From positions 248,001 to 312,000 of the forward strand of contig JAGFBZ010002551.1 in assembly GCA_018398805.1 (NCBI GenBank): 64,000 bases of DNA, in the 5' to 3' direction. The DNA comes from Hirundichthys speculiger. Lineage: Eukaryota; Chordata; Actinopteri; Beloniformes; Exocoetidae. Below the pieces are notes generated by a model. That model was not told the DNA's origin and made no database searches. It was given only the letters and a program-made list of their open reading frames with translations. Each line of letters starts with the position of its first letter. Within the stretch, counting starts at the first letter, position 1. Both the position numbers and the translations under genes were made by a program. Positions 1 to 11,165 of the stretch are shown here, piece by piece.

Positions 1-572
1 TCCCATTTTAATTCCGCATTAAATAATTCCGCGGTCATGTATACACTCATTCCTCTTTGAATTAATTCCCGTCTTTTTGCGCATGCTAGTTCTCTTGCCC
101 GTCTGTCGCGATGACGCTTATATTCTGGCAGCACGCAGTAAACGGTGTTCAAGAGCAGAGACGATTTATTTAATAAATAGCTTGGAGGAACTGGAAATAA
201 TTAAAAGAACAGATGGCAGGAAACAGAAAAATTGTGAGCTTTTCAAAGCGGCCAGGTTAAATGAAGGAGGTTTCACAGATAGAGACGCCACCCAGGTCAA
301 AAATAAGTGGAATGTTGTTGCTAACCAGTTAGCTAAGTTTGTTTTCTTCCGGTAGATGTAAAGACGTCCGCCCCCCCATCCAATCAGAACCCTTCCCAAC
401 CCCCAGACCTAAAGCGGAGTTGGATAAAGCCGAACTAACGTGTTTTCCATGTAAACCTTAAATCGGAATTACTATTTCCATGTAAACTCGAAGGAAAATA
501 GTTTAATTCGGAATTATTTAATTCCTAATTTTAATTCCGAATTAAAAAACATCATGTAACCGCAGCCACTGT
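1..572 (+). mobile_element. DNA transposon copy A, cut by window edge
   Basis: The ends are rich in AATTCCGAATTAA-type blocks and in TTTACATGG phrases. A second copy lies in the opposite orientation at 24744-25325. The two share the stretch with GCGCATGC, TTGCCCGTCTGTCGC and GATGACGCTTATATT (about 80-130 here) and the stretch around CTTCCGGTAGA. Copy A differs in the middle, where it carries a Myb/SANT-like reading frame. The right end is near CATCATGTAACCGCAGCC. The Myb-type protein suggests the PIF/Harbinger group, but no nuclease domain is visible, so the family is inference. Confidence 0.6.
77..355 (+). pseudogene. Myb/SANT-like transposon protein remnant
   Basis: A 92-codon open frame lies inside repeat copy A. 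Its second half has the spacing of a Myb/SANT-like DNA-binding domain as found in Harbinger-type transposons: an acidic helix (LEELEIIKR), then GGFTDRDATQVKNKWNVVA, where the Q-V-K-N-K-W block is the usual recognition-helix signature. The first 25-30 residues come from the repeat end and are probably not protein. The frame stops inside the repeat, with no nuclease domain, so it is a fragment rather than a working gene. A chance frame is possible, but the QVKNKW block argues against it. Confidence 0.4.
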
Positions 573-2283
573 CAGAGAATGTGCACAACATCCTGTGATG
601 TTTCCGCGATTTTTAAAATTTTTTTCAAATTATATTATATATTTCTGAAAAAAATCCGCGAATAACTAAAACCGCGGAACTTAAACCACGAATTGACAAG
701 GGATCGCTGTACTGCTAAACGCAGTACCAGTTTCTGTCAGCAGGTGGCACCCTTTCACCATTTACGGGGATTTAACCTGAACTTCTTCAACTCTGAAACA
801 CAGAATTACTTTTAACGTTCTGAAATGAATTCAGATGATGATTTAAAATTTTTTGTGGATGCCCTTTACTTCAGTCAACCGAGCAGTTCATGGCTGGGTA
901 ATATCTGTGCTTTGTGTCGTTGGGCACATTTCTCAAACTTAGCAGTTCATCTCCCCTGATCCTTTTTGAAAATATAGAACAATGCTGTTGTTAAATCGGC
1001 ATAAAAGGACCATAAAAACAGAAGGTGAAGGATATAAAAACATGAAGGGTATAAAAGAAAATGGAAGTAGATTGGAAATTGGGAATTTTGAGTGTCGCAT
1101 GTGACCTGTCACATATTAGAGGACTGCGGTAAATAACAGTGACCGCTGTTTTGGTGCACGCTGACACCATCAGTGTGTTCTGGACTTTCTCGGTCCACAT
1201 ACACATGCACAGGAAACGGATAACTTCGACAATCGTGCACGCTCACACTCAGGAATTCTTCCCCGTGCTTCGCTGCAGAGGCCTCAGGCTGTAAAATGCA
1301 TATTTCTTTCGCTTTCAAGAAGTCATCCGTCAAAGTTGGCCGTGACACGTCTAAGTACTCGGGCACCGTGGTGAGGAATTTGCCCGGGCCTCGCCACTGT
1401 TGGACCTGGAGCCAGTCGGCTGCCGAGCACTGACAGGCCGCCGGACAACCAACACAGACATGTACAGGAACACACGCATGCTCAGTAGTTTTCCTCATCT
1501 GTAATCTTGGAGAGAAAGATGAGCATATTCATCAAATTATGTATTTAGTGAGTTTTTTTTTTTCTATCAGCTGTAATACAAACTGCAAGCAGCTATGAGG
1601 CCATTGACTGCAGCACAGCCGCTAATGAAAGTAGCGGTAAATTTCACTCCAAATAATGGTACATTTTATTTCATATTTGAAATGGCATAACTGAAGTAAT
1701 ATCCCCTAAAACATAAGAAAGCACCAGTAACTTACTCATGTCGTTTGATTGATTTAGGGGGAAAGCTTTTAGTACTGCTCTGATCTGATTTCCATACAGT
1801 TTCTTTTGCACAAGATTGATGCAAAAATTGAATCGGGACTCCAGCTTGTGGAAGAAAACTGCCGAGGATGATGAGGGACAGACGGAAAATGTATTCTGCG
1901 CGTAACATGGTTACTGGAATGGGATTTGAGGGAGATTTTGAGTGACATCAGTCCAGCTGCTCAACTCCATCAGCGGCCAACGCCAGTGATTTCAGAGCAA
2001 GAAGAGAGTGTGGAGGCTGATGGGAAGAAAGATGGAAGTAGAATTCATGGCTGATAGCGCGAGTCTGTTTCTAAAGATGGATGGGAGGGCGAAGGTACAA
2101 AAACCTGACGTGTCACTAACGCAGAGTAGTTGTTGCTTTAGAGCAGTCCTTCCAAATAGTGGGGCGGGACCCCTTGGGGGCCATGCCAGGAGGGGGGGCG
2201 CCTGTGACCCCAGGGAACATGCTTTTTTTGTACTGGAATAAAGTGTAATTGCACATATACTACAGTAGGTGGCAGTGGCACAG
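573..2283. other. inpp5a: Probable inpp5a intron, no gene seen
   Basis: This is non-repetitive sequence of mixed composition. Open frames up to about 130 codons occur, but none has a recognisable domain or convincing splice sites. It is read as intron because the next downstream inpp5a exon, at 15179, lacks its upstream partner anywhere in the window. Nothing else can be supported. Confidence 0.4.
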
Positions 2284-3168
2284 TAGGCATTTGCCGATTG
2301 TGCTAGTAAAAGTGGCATATTATGCTAGTGGCAGTGCTCGTTTTTTGCCCAAATTATGCTCAAATTATACTCGCTTTTCAAAATTATGCTACTCTTTTAA
2401 GAAATTATTCTGTGCACAAACTTCACAACTCACAAGACAAGTTTGAAAATGTATTTTATTAACCCTGGCCTGACGTTCTGGGCCCGGTTGTTCAAAACCT
2501 GGGTAACTTTATCCGGTGGTTAGGCCTATACGGCGGATAAATCTGCTATCCAGCGGATAGTTATTCAGTAAACAAAAATAGGTTGCACAAAGCCTGGATA
2601 GTGTGGTGGATAACTATCCGCGGATAGCTTGCTAACCATCGCGTGTAGCACAGTTTGCGCAAGGTTTTGCACTCAAATGGCCTCCAGTTACCATGGTGAA
2701 GTATGCAAATTTCGAGTAAACACGAACTGTGCGCGCGCTAGCAGCACGCGCTGGGTTTCAAAACAAATATAACAAATTTAACATTGAATAATCTCGCTCG
2801 TTTCTGAACCACGCAGTCCGGCTTGACTTCTCTAATTCGTTCTCTAACAGTTAATTAGCGCTTGGGAGAAAGACTAAGGAGTCTAGGACCGAGACACAGA
2901 CTTCCGGTTCCGTTTCATCGAATTCCCACTGTATCTCAACACAACTAAAAAGCAATCGCAAAATAGGAGTGGAACCAACTGTTAATAGTAATCTAACGTT
3001 TTTAGTAGCTGAGATCTTTGTTTTCTTGAATTATTCTAAAATTGTGCTATTAAGACAAGAAAATATACGGATTATGCTAGCAGTGCTACTTTTGGAAAAA
3101 GGGCAAAAATTATGCTCAATTCCTCAGATTATGCCAAAAATTATGCTAGCACAATCGGCAAGAGCCTA
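2284..3168. mobile_element. DNA transposon with TTGCCGATTGTGCTAG terminal repeats
   Basis: The left end reads TAGGCATTTGCCGATTGTGC. The right end is its inverse (GCACAATCGGCAAGAGCCTA). Both subterminal regions are studded with ATTATGCT and AAATTATGC words in opposite orientation. The flanks GGCACAG and GGCGCAG differ at one base and could be an old target-site duplication. Inside, near 2478, the phrase GGCCCGGTTGTTCAAAA begins a second, smaller repeat fragment with several GGATA/TATCC words. No transposase is visible, so the element is non-autonomous. Confidence 0.6.
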
Positions 3169-3710
3169 GGGCGCAGGGAGTATTAGCTATATGGTGTTGT
3201 TTGTTTTTTTTGTACGTAGCACAGAGCAGGAGTATTGAAGTTAACAAACAGTCAAGAGACACCACTTAAAAATATTTAACAGGGAAAACAAACAAAGGTC
3301 ACCAGAAAGGTAAGATGAGGAAATATGATGATATTGATGTAGCACTTGGCTTCACTGAGACTACGGTGGGATTAATGTACTTTATATCTTTACAGACTGA
3401 AAAAACTATTTTAATAAAATTATTATTTTGTTATAAGTTGATGTATATTTCCTTCTTTTGTGTTTCTCTTAATGTTTAAAGGGATACAGTGTTATGCAGA
3501 GGTGTACTTGTAACAATTTTATTGACAAATGTTAATATTTATATTTTCATTTGATAAAATGTTTTCTTCGTCCTGGGGGGGGGTGCAGCAGAAAATAATT
3601 GAGAAGGACTTATTTAGAGGTAGAATTGTCTCTTAATTCCTCAACTGCTGTTGCAGCGTTTGAGTAATGCTACAAAGGCTACGTTGAAGCCATTTAGTAT
3701 TTAGTATTTT
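3169..3710. other. AT-rich stretch, no feature seen
   Basis: AT-rich sequence with several AATAAA-like words and a short G run at 3577-3585. No coding signal, RNA or repeat family was recognised. Confidence 0.4.
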
Positions 3711-4257
3711 TTTTATGACCGTTAACAGACGCCCTTTAACGATTAATAACCGTTAACCGATAAGTCCGGGAGGGTTGGCTGTCGTGGACGCATGCGGACA
3801 CTTCCCCGTGTATAATCTCACAGCAATGTGTCGCCGTCAGCTTATCGCAGAGATGCCGCCGTCACTTTTGATTAATACTAGCGCGGTCTGCGCTATGTTA
3901 TTCCACGCCACAACGCAAGAGCGACAATCACGAACTAGCTAAACTTACTAAACTTATCTCTTGCATTTTTCCACTTCCTCACCGTCTCGGCCGTATCCAG
4001 ACCCACATTCATCGCTATCTCCCTCCATGAATTACTAGAATATGTGCTGTCTTTGTACATGTCTTTGTTTTTTTCGATGACGCGCTCTTTTCTACGCGGA
4101 TGTAGAATTGACCAATCAGAGGCCTGTTGCACCTGTTGGCACGCCCCCATGAGTTGATTGAATTACGTAGCTTAAAAACAAAATTCACCGTTAGTATTAA
4201 TCGGTTAGAGTTACTGTTATCGGTTAACGGTTAAACGGTTAACCATGTGCATCCCTA
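3711..4257. mobile_element. hAT-like element (GTTAACGG family), left end lost
   Basis: This is near-identical along most of its length to the element at 9490-10094. Shared blocks include TTTATGACCGTTAAC, the CCGGGAGGGTTGGCTG region and the right end TTAACCATGTGCATCCCTA. The matching left terminus (AGGGATGCAC) is missing here, so this copy lost its first bases. It carries a MADF-like protein remnant on the minus strand. Confidence 0.7.
3935..4150 (-). pseudogene. MADF/Myb-like transposon protein remnant
   Basis: A 71-codon frame lies inside the GTTAACGG repeat. Its C-terminal part (SWREIAMNVGLDT, then TVRKWKNARDKFSK) follows the MADF pattern of W-x-x-I-A, a short spacer, and V-x-x-K-W-x-x-x-R-D-x-(F/Y). 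MADF domains occur in transposon-encoded DNA-binding subunits and in host regulators. Only one helix-turn-helix worth of sequence is present, so this is a relic. The copy at 9490-10094 has the same region with a rearranged middle. Confidence 0.45.
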
Positions 4258-6195
4258 AAATGGACTTTGATGTAAGCTGTGTCACATTTCTGCACATCAA
4301 CAAACCTGCTTCCTGTTTTTATTTTATTTTCTTTCTCCGCAATTCTCATCTGAACGTCCCATCAAGTAGCTTCAGTAACACTTATTGGGAAGACGTTAGA
4401 GACGTCCGGCCTGTTTGTCCAGTCTAGACATGGTCAGAGCTGAAGAGCCCAACATGGCCTGTAGGTCAGGGGGCGAGCTTTGTTAAGAGGCAAGAACTGA
4501 TAAACACTTGCGTCCTGACTGTACGGGAACCGGTCTCGGCGCGTTAGCATGTGTTTTCCAAAGCTGCACGTCTGTGAGGACGAGCCAGAAAGCGTCTCGC
4601 CCCGCTGGGAAACTACAGCGTTCACATGCTCGTGAAGGAGGAAGTCTCGAAGCCGATGCCAGGCAGGACAGTTTTTTTACGAGAGACTTTAGTAAAGATA
4701 CACAAATGGCCACCTGCCCGTTTCCCGATAGCTGCTAATAAGAGCGTGAGGGCGAATTGTCGGATCAGTGGAAAATTCCCAGGGACTCGTAGGAAGTGCT
4801 CGCACAGACGGCTCTTCTGTCCACAGCAGCTGCACTTGTTGTGTGAACAACACTCTCCACTCAGCATCGCTGCGCTCTGAAGGCCTCTGACAGTGATCTC
4901 ACCCCCTCTGTGCGTATATCTGCTCGCGAACACATCGGCCTTCTTGTTCGCGGCCGCGCTGCACTGAAGCACGAGCGGGAGCGCCACAGATGGACTCGGT
5001 GTTGAGTCCGAGCCGCGGTGAGCGTGCGGCTCGGCGCTGGCTGGTTCCAGCGTTACAGGCCGATCTGCTGAACGGGAACATTGTTTCGACCGCCGCAGGC
5101 GCGTCCGTCGCTCTACATAGAAGATGATGAGGGCCAAGTGCGGCGATAATAGCCGAAGGTTCGCTGTTGTCATGTGTTGTTGCCTCCAGTCTGAGACAAT
5201 GCCACTGCAAGGGCAGCTTTGTTCAAACAGTCTTGCATTGAAAGGATTAAATGGATGCCATCTGTGTCTCCTCGTCTTCATTTAGAGCAGCTGAATGCAG
5301 AAATTGTCATAGCCGTCATCGCTGAACCCCGGCAAGCTGCAGACATTAGACTACTGATGGCATTTCGCTCTGTTTGTGCTCCGTTGTGCCAATGTTGTGC
5401 CTGCGAGCGTCCCAGCCCTACAAACCGAAGCAAACATTCAGCTTTATTGATAGCGTTTGGCTGATCTTTTCGAGGGCGTGCACGCGCGCGCGCGCATGTG
5501 TTGTGTTTTGCCAAGCCTCCCCTGACAACAGCAAACAAACATGGATGTCGAGGCAGCGAGTCGTTTCAAACCCACGGTTCTCCGGATTCTCCGGCTCCGT
5601 TGCAGCCGCTACGACGCTGTTTAACACCCTTGACCTCGTGTCTCTTAAACAACAGCTCTTATCTTTGGCTTCCTGCCCTACCTATATTCCCAGGTTTATA
5701 TTACCCTCATTAAATACTCAGCAAGTGAATAGTCCACTGTTTCACCTGTCATTTTGTCATTATGTAGATAGGGGTAATGGTTTTTGATATGGAGATAAGA
5801 GAACATGGGACAAAGAAGTCTGGAGTGTCTGGTCTTGAGGAAACCGGTTGTTAGTCTGACATAAAAAAAAAAAACCTTAATACACTTTTAATGTGCACTA
5901 TTTTCTGATTTGAGTCTTTGCCTTCAGTGTTTTCAGATGATATGCTAATCTTTGTCTGCTGCACTGGTGTTTTAAAAAGACGGTGTGATGCAGATAAAGT
6001 GTGAGTAGTCACAGCAGAGCACATAAACACAGTTAATACGTCTGGGCGAGGCCGGGTGACCCCGCGTAGGCTGCGCTAAGATGTACAAGCTAACAGCGGC
6101 AGCAACAGACACGAGACGTCCCAGAAGCCCGGTCACACATTAAACCCCAAAACCAAGCATGAACGAACGAAAGCTCTCGATGGCTCATGTGGGTC
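4258..6195. other. inpp5a: Probable inpp5a intron with CpG-rich block 4440-5620
   Basis: No gene was recognised. Bases 4440-5620 are richer in CpG than their surroundings (runs such as GCGGCCGCG and CACGCGCGCGCGCG) and lack known repeats. The block contains GAACATTGTTTC, which includes a SOX-type ACATTGTT core. Long open frames here, including one of 219 codons on the minus strand, look like by-products of high GC. The rest is ordinary intronic-looking sequence. Confidence 0.35.
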
Positions 6196-6203
6196 CTGAC
6201 GTG

Positions 6204-7725
6204 CAGTGTTGTACCTGAACGCGTTCATTGAATAAAAGTTCACGAACTAGTTCATATTTTGTGCGAAGGTGAACTTAACGCTCTCTTCTTTCTCCTTGAT
6301 GACCGTCGGGTGTGAACAAGTTCATTTGGGCAATTTGACCTTTCGGTAAGCACCGCCCCCTTCCTAGTTACTGTTGCTAGGTCCGACAAACTTGCTGCTC
6401 CTGCGTTAAGGACTGTGTTAATTCGCTATTTTTCCGATGTGTATCATCAGTGTTAATATTATACTATAATAACTCCGTGGTGAAATATTGCAACAGTGAC
6501 TCGAGGTGTCCAGAACGTTTGGAGGGACATTTTTATTCTCTTTCCCAAGCCGAAACAAACGCTGGAGAATGCAGGCTGTGGGTTAAGTTGTGTCCGTCCA
6601 CACAATCAACTGAACGTGGGGAAAGTTACAAAACACACCTACATTTACTCCAAGGTAAGTTAGCTTTGTTTATGAGATGACTGATTTAACCACCGTTTAG
6701 TAAAAGTACTATGATTTAGCAGCAGGGAGGGTGATGAGTGAAAACATCTCTCCGTTAGCATTCCAGCTAGCTCGCTAGCCACCTATAAGCCTGCCTCGTT
6801 GTCTACAAATATATATGGCCCTGGATATTTATTTTGTTAGGTATAAGGTGAGGCTAGTGATGTTAACGTCACTTTATTAATTATATTAATACAATGCTGC
6901 GACTGCCTGATGTTAACATAGCTCTGGTGTGGGACAGACCTATGGACCAGAGCTAATGCTAACAGAGAACTCATCACCCTCCCTGCAGCTAAATTATATT
7001 ATTACTTTTACTAAATGGTGGTTAAATCAATATTTCACCATGGAGTTATTATAGTATAATATTAACACTGATGATACACATCAGAAAAATAGCAAATTAA
7101 CACAGTCCTTAACGGAGGAGCAGCAAGTCTGTCCGTGCAACAGTAACTAGGAAGGGGGTGGTGCTTACCGAAAGGTCAATTGTGAACCACGCCCTTTCAA
7201 AGTTGCAAACCAGTTAAGTTATTCTACTGTCATTTTAACATTATATGACAAGTGTCACCTATTTGTTCAGAACACAGATTCTAGTCCTGTCTGGTGATCT
7301 TAGTTGTAATTAAAGGTTTGGATGGACCGCGTATATTTTTCACATTTCAAATTGAACCTTGGTATTCTGAAGTTTGGGAATGGCTGCTGTAGAGAGAAAC
7401 TGAAACAGAAATGACAGTTTTACATGGGCTGTTCCTTCAATGCTAATGTGAACCCTGGTTGGATAAAGATTCTGAATTGGACACATAGTTTTCGACAGTT
7501 AAAATGGATAAAATAATTGCCGTTTGTGGTGGTGTAGTTTATGGGCAGTGGCAATCATTTTGACAAATAATTGCTCGCAGCAACATTAAAAAAGAATTTA
7601 AAATAAGAACTAAAAATGAACTATTTAGTTCATTTTTTGAAATGGTGAACTGAACTAGTTTATTTTAATTTCTATGAACTATGAACTGAACTAGTCCGTG
7701 TAGAAAGTGAACTCGCCCAACACTG
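6204..7725. mobile_element. hAT transposon with long internal foldback
   Basis: The ends are CAGTGTTG and CAACACTG, flanked by an exact 8-bp duplication CTGACGTG (6196-6203 and 7726-7733), the hAT hallmark. Both subterminal regions carry many AGTTCA/TGAACT words. Inside, 6333-6501 is repeated in inverse at about 7028-7180, and 6686-6765 in inverse at about 6955-7027, so much of the element can fold on itself. The extra segment 6502-6685 on one arm holds a possible transposase exon. No full transposase is present. Confidence 0.8.
6450..6654 (+). pseudogene. Possible hAT transposase first-exon remnant
   Basis: An open frame in the unpaired part of the foldback element ends at a strong splice-donor match (CAAG followed by GTAAGT at 6655). 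The translated segment around SQAETNAGECRLWVKLCP and then KTHLHLLQGK is reminiscent of a BED zinc finger (Cys pair, then spaced His), with the second cysteine of the first pair replaced by tryptophan. The opening codons overlap the foldback arm. This is a weak call. Confidence 0.25.
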
Positions 7726-7733
7726 CTGACGTG

Positions 7734-9480
7734 GAACCATGCGCACGTGCGTCGCCTGCAAACCGGCCGGAGGTCAGAACAGCGGGGACGAGCTAGCGAG
7801 GCAAACTGTTTTAACCCAGCTGTACTCAGAGTCCACTTTGAAATAAAAAGTGAAGAGCCGTTAAAATACGGAAAAAAAGTCTAAACATCAATGATCAGGT
7901 GAAAGGAAAAAGGATGTATCCTAAAGCGCTGCAACACGGCCTCCTTCCCAGATACAGAGCTGGAGTTAACAGTTAAACTCATTAATTACCGCTGTTTGTC
8001 TTTTGAGAGGGTCCCACACGCCCTCTCGAACCGTTTACGCTCCACGATATGTTTGTGAACTCGCCGTTCGGACACATTAGTCACCGCGGCCCCCGCGTCC
8101 GACTGTTTGCTGTTTGATTAAGACTTGTTATCTGCATCGGAGCCATCGGAGGGTGCGGTAAAGCAGAAAAGGGAACAGCCCTTGTGTGCATACGCGGGGA
8201 ATAGGACTTTAATGGCTGTCGGGTATTTTTTATCCACCTTTTACGATGGGTGGCCGTCATCTAAAATGACGGGATGATAGTTGAGTGGTGTTGTTGAGGA
8301 GCTGGAGGAAGTTTGCTTTCAGAGAGAGTTCATTGTTTGAAGGAGGTTGTGGGGGGGGGGGAGACTTGATTTTCTCTCTATCTCTTTAACACCAAAATGA
8401 CCCCATGCCTGTTAGTCAATAAAGCTGTAAGAGAGTCCCTGATAGGAGGATTGTTCCCAGACCGTCCCTCAGGAAGCGCCGGCTCTCAGGCCACCCTGAA
8501 GCTGAGCAGCTCTCCAAGCTCTTTGAAGACTTTGCTCTTTTCCGCCCTCGCTTTGCCTCTTTCTGTCTGATCCGTCTTTATCCCCTCTCCTCTGCCTCCC
8601 TGTCTCTATCTGTTCCACTCATCCTATTCTTCATGCTCTCTTTTATCCCGGGATCTCTTCTTTAGCCCGCTGATTAGCATACCAAAACCTCCATGCATTT
8701 CCCCCCGCGGCTCGAGTGTTATTAATGCTAATTGGAGGCGGGGAACTTCTTGAAGTAGCTCCTCCGCAGGTCTGTTTGTTCACCTGGTGGGGGGGTGGGG
8801 GGGGGGGGGCATGATCTCGTGCCCCAGCCTTAACCCCCGTTCACAGACACCCACGTGCACCTTTATGATTTTAGTCACCGGTATGACGTCAGCGCAGCTC
8901 TCTGTCTGGAACGTAAACGACTGAGGATTCACGCCACCGATTTCACTTTTTACTACACAATAAAACCAGTTGTTCATTTCGCTCCAGCGTTGCACCTTTC
9001 AGAGGCGCTTTGATCATTTTATGACGCAACCGTCGAAGATTTACATCTGCTTGACTAATCTGCTCTGAAAAACCAAGCGAGACCAGCGGGTAAATGGCGT
9101 TGATGTCATTGACTGTCACTGATCTGGTTTTAGGTCCCTGGAACATCAGAATAAAAGGATGAGGGTTTGTTGGGTTTCTACATGTGATGCAGGCGACGAC
9201 ACATGGGACTGATTGATGAATCTGATTTATTCTGCTGTAGAAAAAGACTGACGTCGTTGCACTGATTCATCTGATGCGACGCTGTCATTTGCTTTCAGGC
9301 ACCATGGAGCAGCATAAAGTCCTCGTCAGTGAAACATCTGATCAGGAGTTACATTAATGTCAACTTTTCTAATGGGCAAGAAATCAGTTTTAAGCGTTTG
9401 AATCTCTGGACTGAAACACGTCAGCGGCAGTGAACTGGTTTCTGCTCTGCTCAGTACAGACTGAATCAGTGACTGTGGTG
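7734..9480. other. inpp5a: Probable inpp5a intron, mostly unique sequence
   Basis: No coding exon was recognised. It contains a G run near 8351-8361, another near 8801-8809, and the TAAT-rich block listed separately at 8640-8790. The remainder shows nothing I can name. Confidence 0.35.
8640..8790. promoter_or_regulatory. Candidate non-coding regulatory block (TAAT-rich)
   Basis: A repeat-free stretch contains CTGATTAGCATACC, TTATTAATGCTAATTGG and CCATGCATTT, which are clustered homeodomain-type TAAT/ATTA cores, within otherwise GC-rich sequence. This composition is common in conserved developmental enhancers. Conservation cannot be seen from one sequence, so this is inference. Confidence 0.25.
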
Positions 9481-9489
9481 ATTTCGGAC

Positions 9490-10094
9490 TAGGGATGCAC
9501 ATTTTTTATGACCGTTAACCGACGCTCTTTATTGATTAATAACCGTTGACCGATAAGTCCGGGAGGGTTGGCTGCCGCGATGTTGCGCGCGTTGTCGTGG
9601 ACGCATGCGGACACTTCCCCGTGTATACTCTCACAGCAATGTGTCGCCGTCAGCTTGTCGCAGAGATGCCGCCGTCACTTTTGATTAATACTAGCGTGGT
9701 CTCCGCTATGTTATTCCACGACACAACGCAAGAGCGACAATCACGAACTAGCTAAACTTACTAAACTTATCTCTTGCGTTTTTCCACTTCCTCACCGTCT
9801 CGGCCGTATCCAGACCCACATTCATCGCTATCTCCCTCCATGAATTACTAGAATATGTGCTGTCTTTGTAGTGTGGAGAACCAGAATCGTACAGATGTAG
9901 GTACTTTTTTCGATGACGCGCTCTTTTCTACGCGGATGTAGAATTGACCAATCAGAGGCCTGTTGCACCTGTCGACACGCCCCCATGAGTTGATTGAATT
10001 ACGTAGCTTAAAAAAAAAAATTGACCGTTAGTCTTAATCGGTTAGAGTTACTGTTATCGGTTAACGGTTAAACGGTTAACCATGTGCATCCCTA
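9490..10094. mobile_element. hAT-like element (GTTAACGG family), complete
   Basis: It has perfect terminal inverted repeats TAGGGATGCAC and GTGCATCCCTA, with further subterminal AACCGTTAA words. It is flanked by an exact 9-bp duplication ATTTCGGAC (9481-9489 and 10095-10103). It is a second copy of the 3711-4257 element, with an internal difference near 9868-9905. No intact transposase is present; a minus-strand MADF-like relic is shared with the other copy. Confidence 0.8.
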
Positions 10095-10151
10095 ATTTCG
10101 GACTTTTCTGGCTCCACCTGGAGGTCGACGAGTTTTGTTTTTTATTGGAAA

Positions 10152-10624
10152 AAAGGGACATATTATGACAAGAATGGCACTTTCTGTGCACTAGACCGCC
10201 TATTTGGGTGTTTGAAGTCTCGACCAGCTCAGACTCTCCGATGTAACGCACTGCTGACACTTGGGTTAGGGGTTAGGGGTTAGGGTTAGAAACACAAGGT
10301 TTCTGATTGGCTGGAGATCTGCAGGGTACTGTGACATCACAGACCCAGATCAAGGTAGAATAATTCAGTTTCCTCATATTCACCTCCACCCAGCTTTAGG
10401 AGAGGCAGCACAAAGCTGTAAGACAGAGACGCTTCACGGACTAGACGGGTACTTGAGTGACTGACTCCACCCCCTTCAATAGGATGCTGTGTACAAAGGT
10501 GTAAAGATATGCTGTAAAATGGGCCTCTTGACCCGTATTCATGTGGGAACTTTGACTGAGGCATTTCAGATATTTCACTCGGACAGCATTGTGTAGGATT
10601 CTTTTCTTTAAAGGTCATAATATG
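10152..10624. repeat. Possible short inverted-repeat element
   Basis: The phrase CATATTATGAC near 10156 recurs in inverse as GTCATAATATG near 10614. Between them lies unique-looking sequence and a short telomere-like run. No clear target duplication was seen, so assignment as a mobile element is uncertain. Confidence 0.3.
10263..10289 (+). repeat. Short telomere-like GGGTTAG repeat
   Basis: Four tandem GGGGTTA/GGGTTA units match the vertebrate telomere hexamer TTAGGG with slight length variation. The run is 27 bp, far too short to be a telomere, and counts as a simple interstitial repeat. Confidence 0.6.
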
Positions 10625-11165
10625 AGTCATTTAATTCTGCTCGAATAGAGGATAAGCTTATCTATTCAAATATCTCTAAAAACTTTGTTCAAACATTTGT
10701 AAGGTCCTACCTGTAGATGAACTGTAGGTGTTTTGAGAGATTTAGGGCCAATTCCAATTCCAAAGTAAGCATCAGGACTATCTTGTGACTTAGAAATGGG
10801 ACAGCCTTTGAGTGCAGTTACAGGGTGTCCGCGCAGTAGTAAAAGGTAGTAAAAGGTAGTAAAAAAAAAAGGTCCAAATTAAGGCCCTTGAAAGGTAGTA
10901 AAAGGTAACAAACGAAATTTGACCTGGTAGTAAATTTTTCATCTCCACCTCAATATATTCCATTTGTTCTGAATATTTCTGTTTGCGTGTTTAACTTCAT
11001 CTCATGAATAAAATATATATATATATATACGGTATATAGGACCTGAGTGTTGATAGCCTATCAGAGTGGAGCTTGTGGGATTGATCCAATCTAACGTGTG
11101 TATGACGTTAGCAGAGTCCCCGAGACTAGCAAGTTGACACTCTGCTCCGGGAAAATACGAGGAAA

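Noticed and set aside
1109..1498. 129-codon minus-strand frame
   Set aside because: No known domain, and cysteine-rich parts do not fit a zinc finger spacing. Treated as chance.
4622..5281. 219-codon minus-strand open frame
   Set aside because: It lies in GC-rich DNA where stops are rare. It has no domain, no repeated motif and no splice context, and overlapping frames of similar length occur on the other strand.
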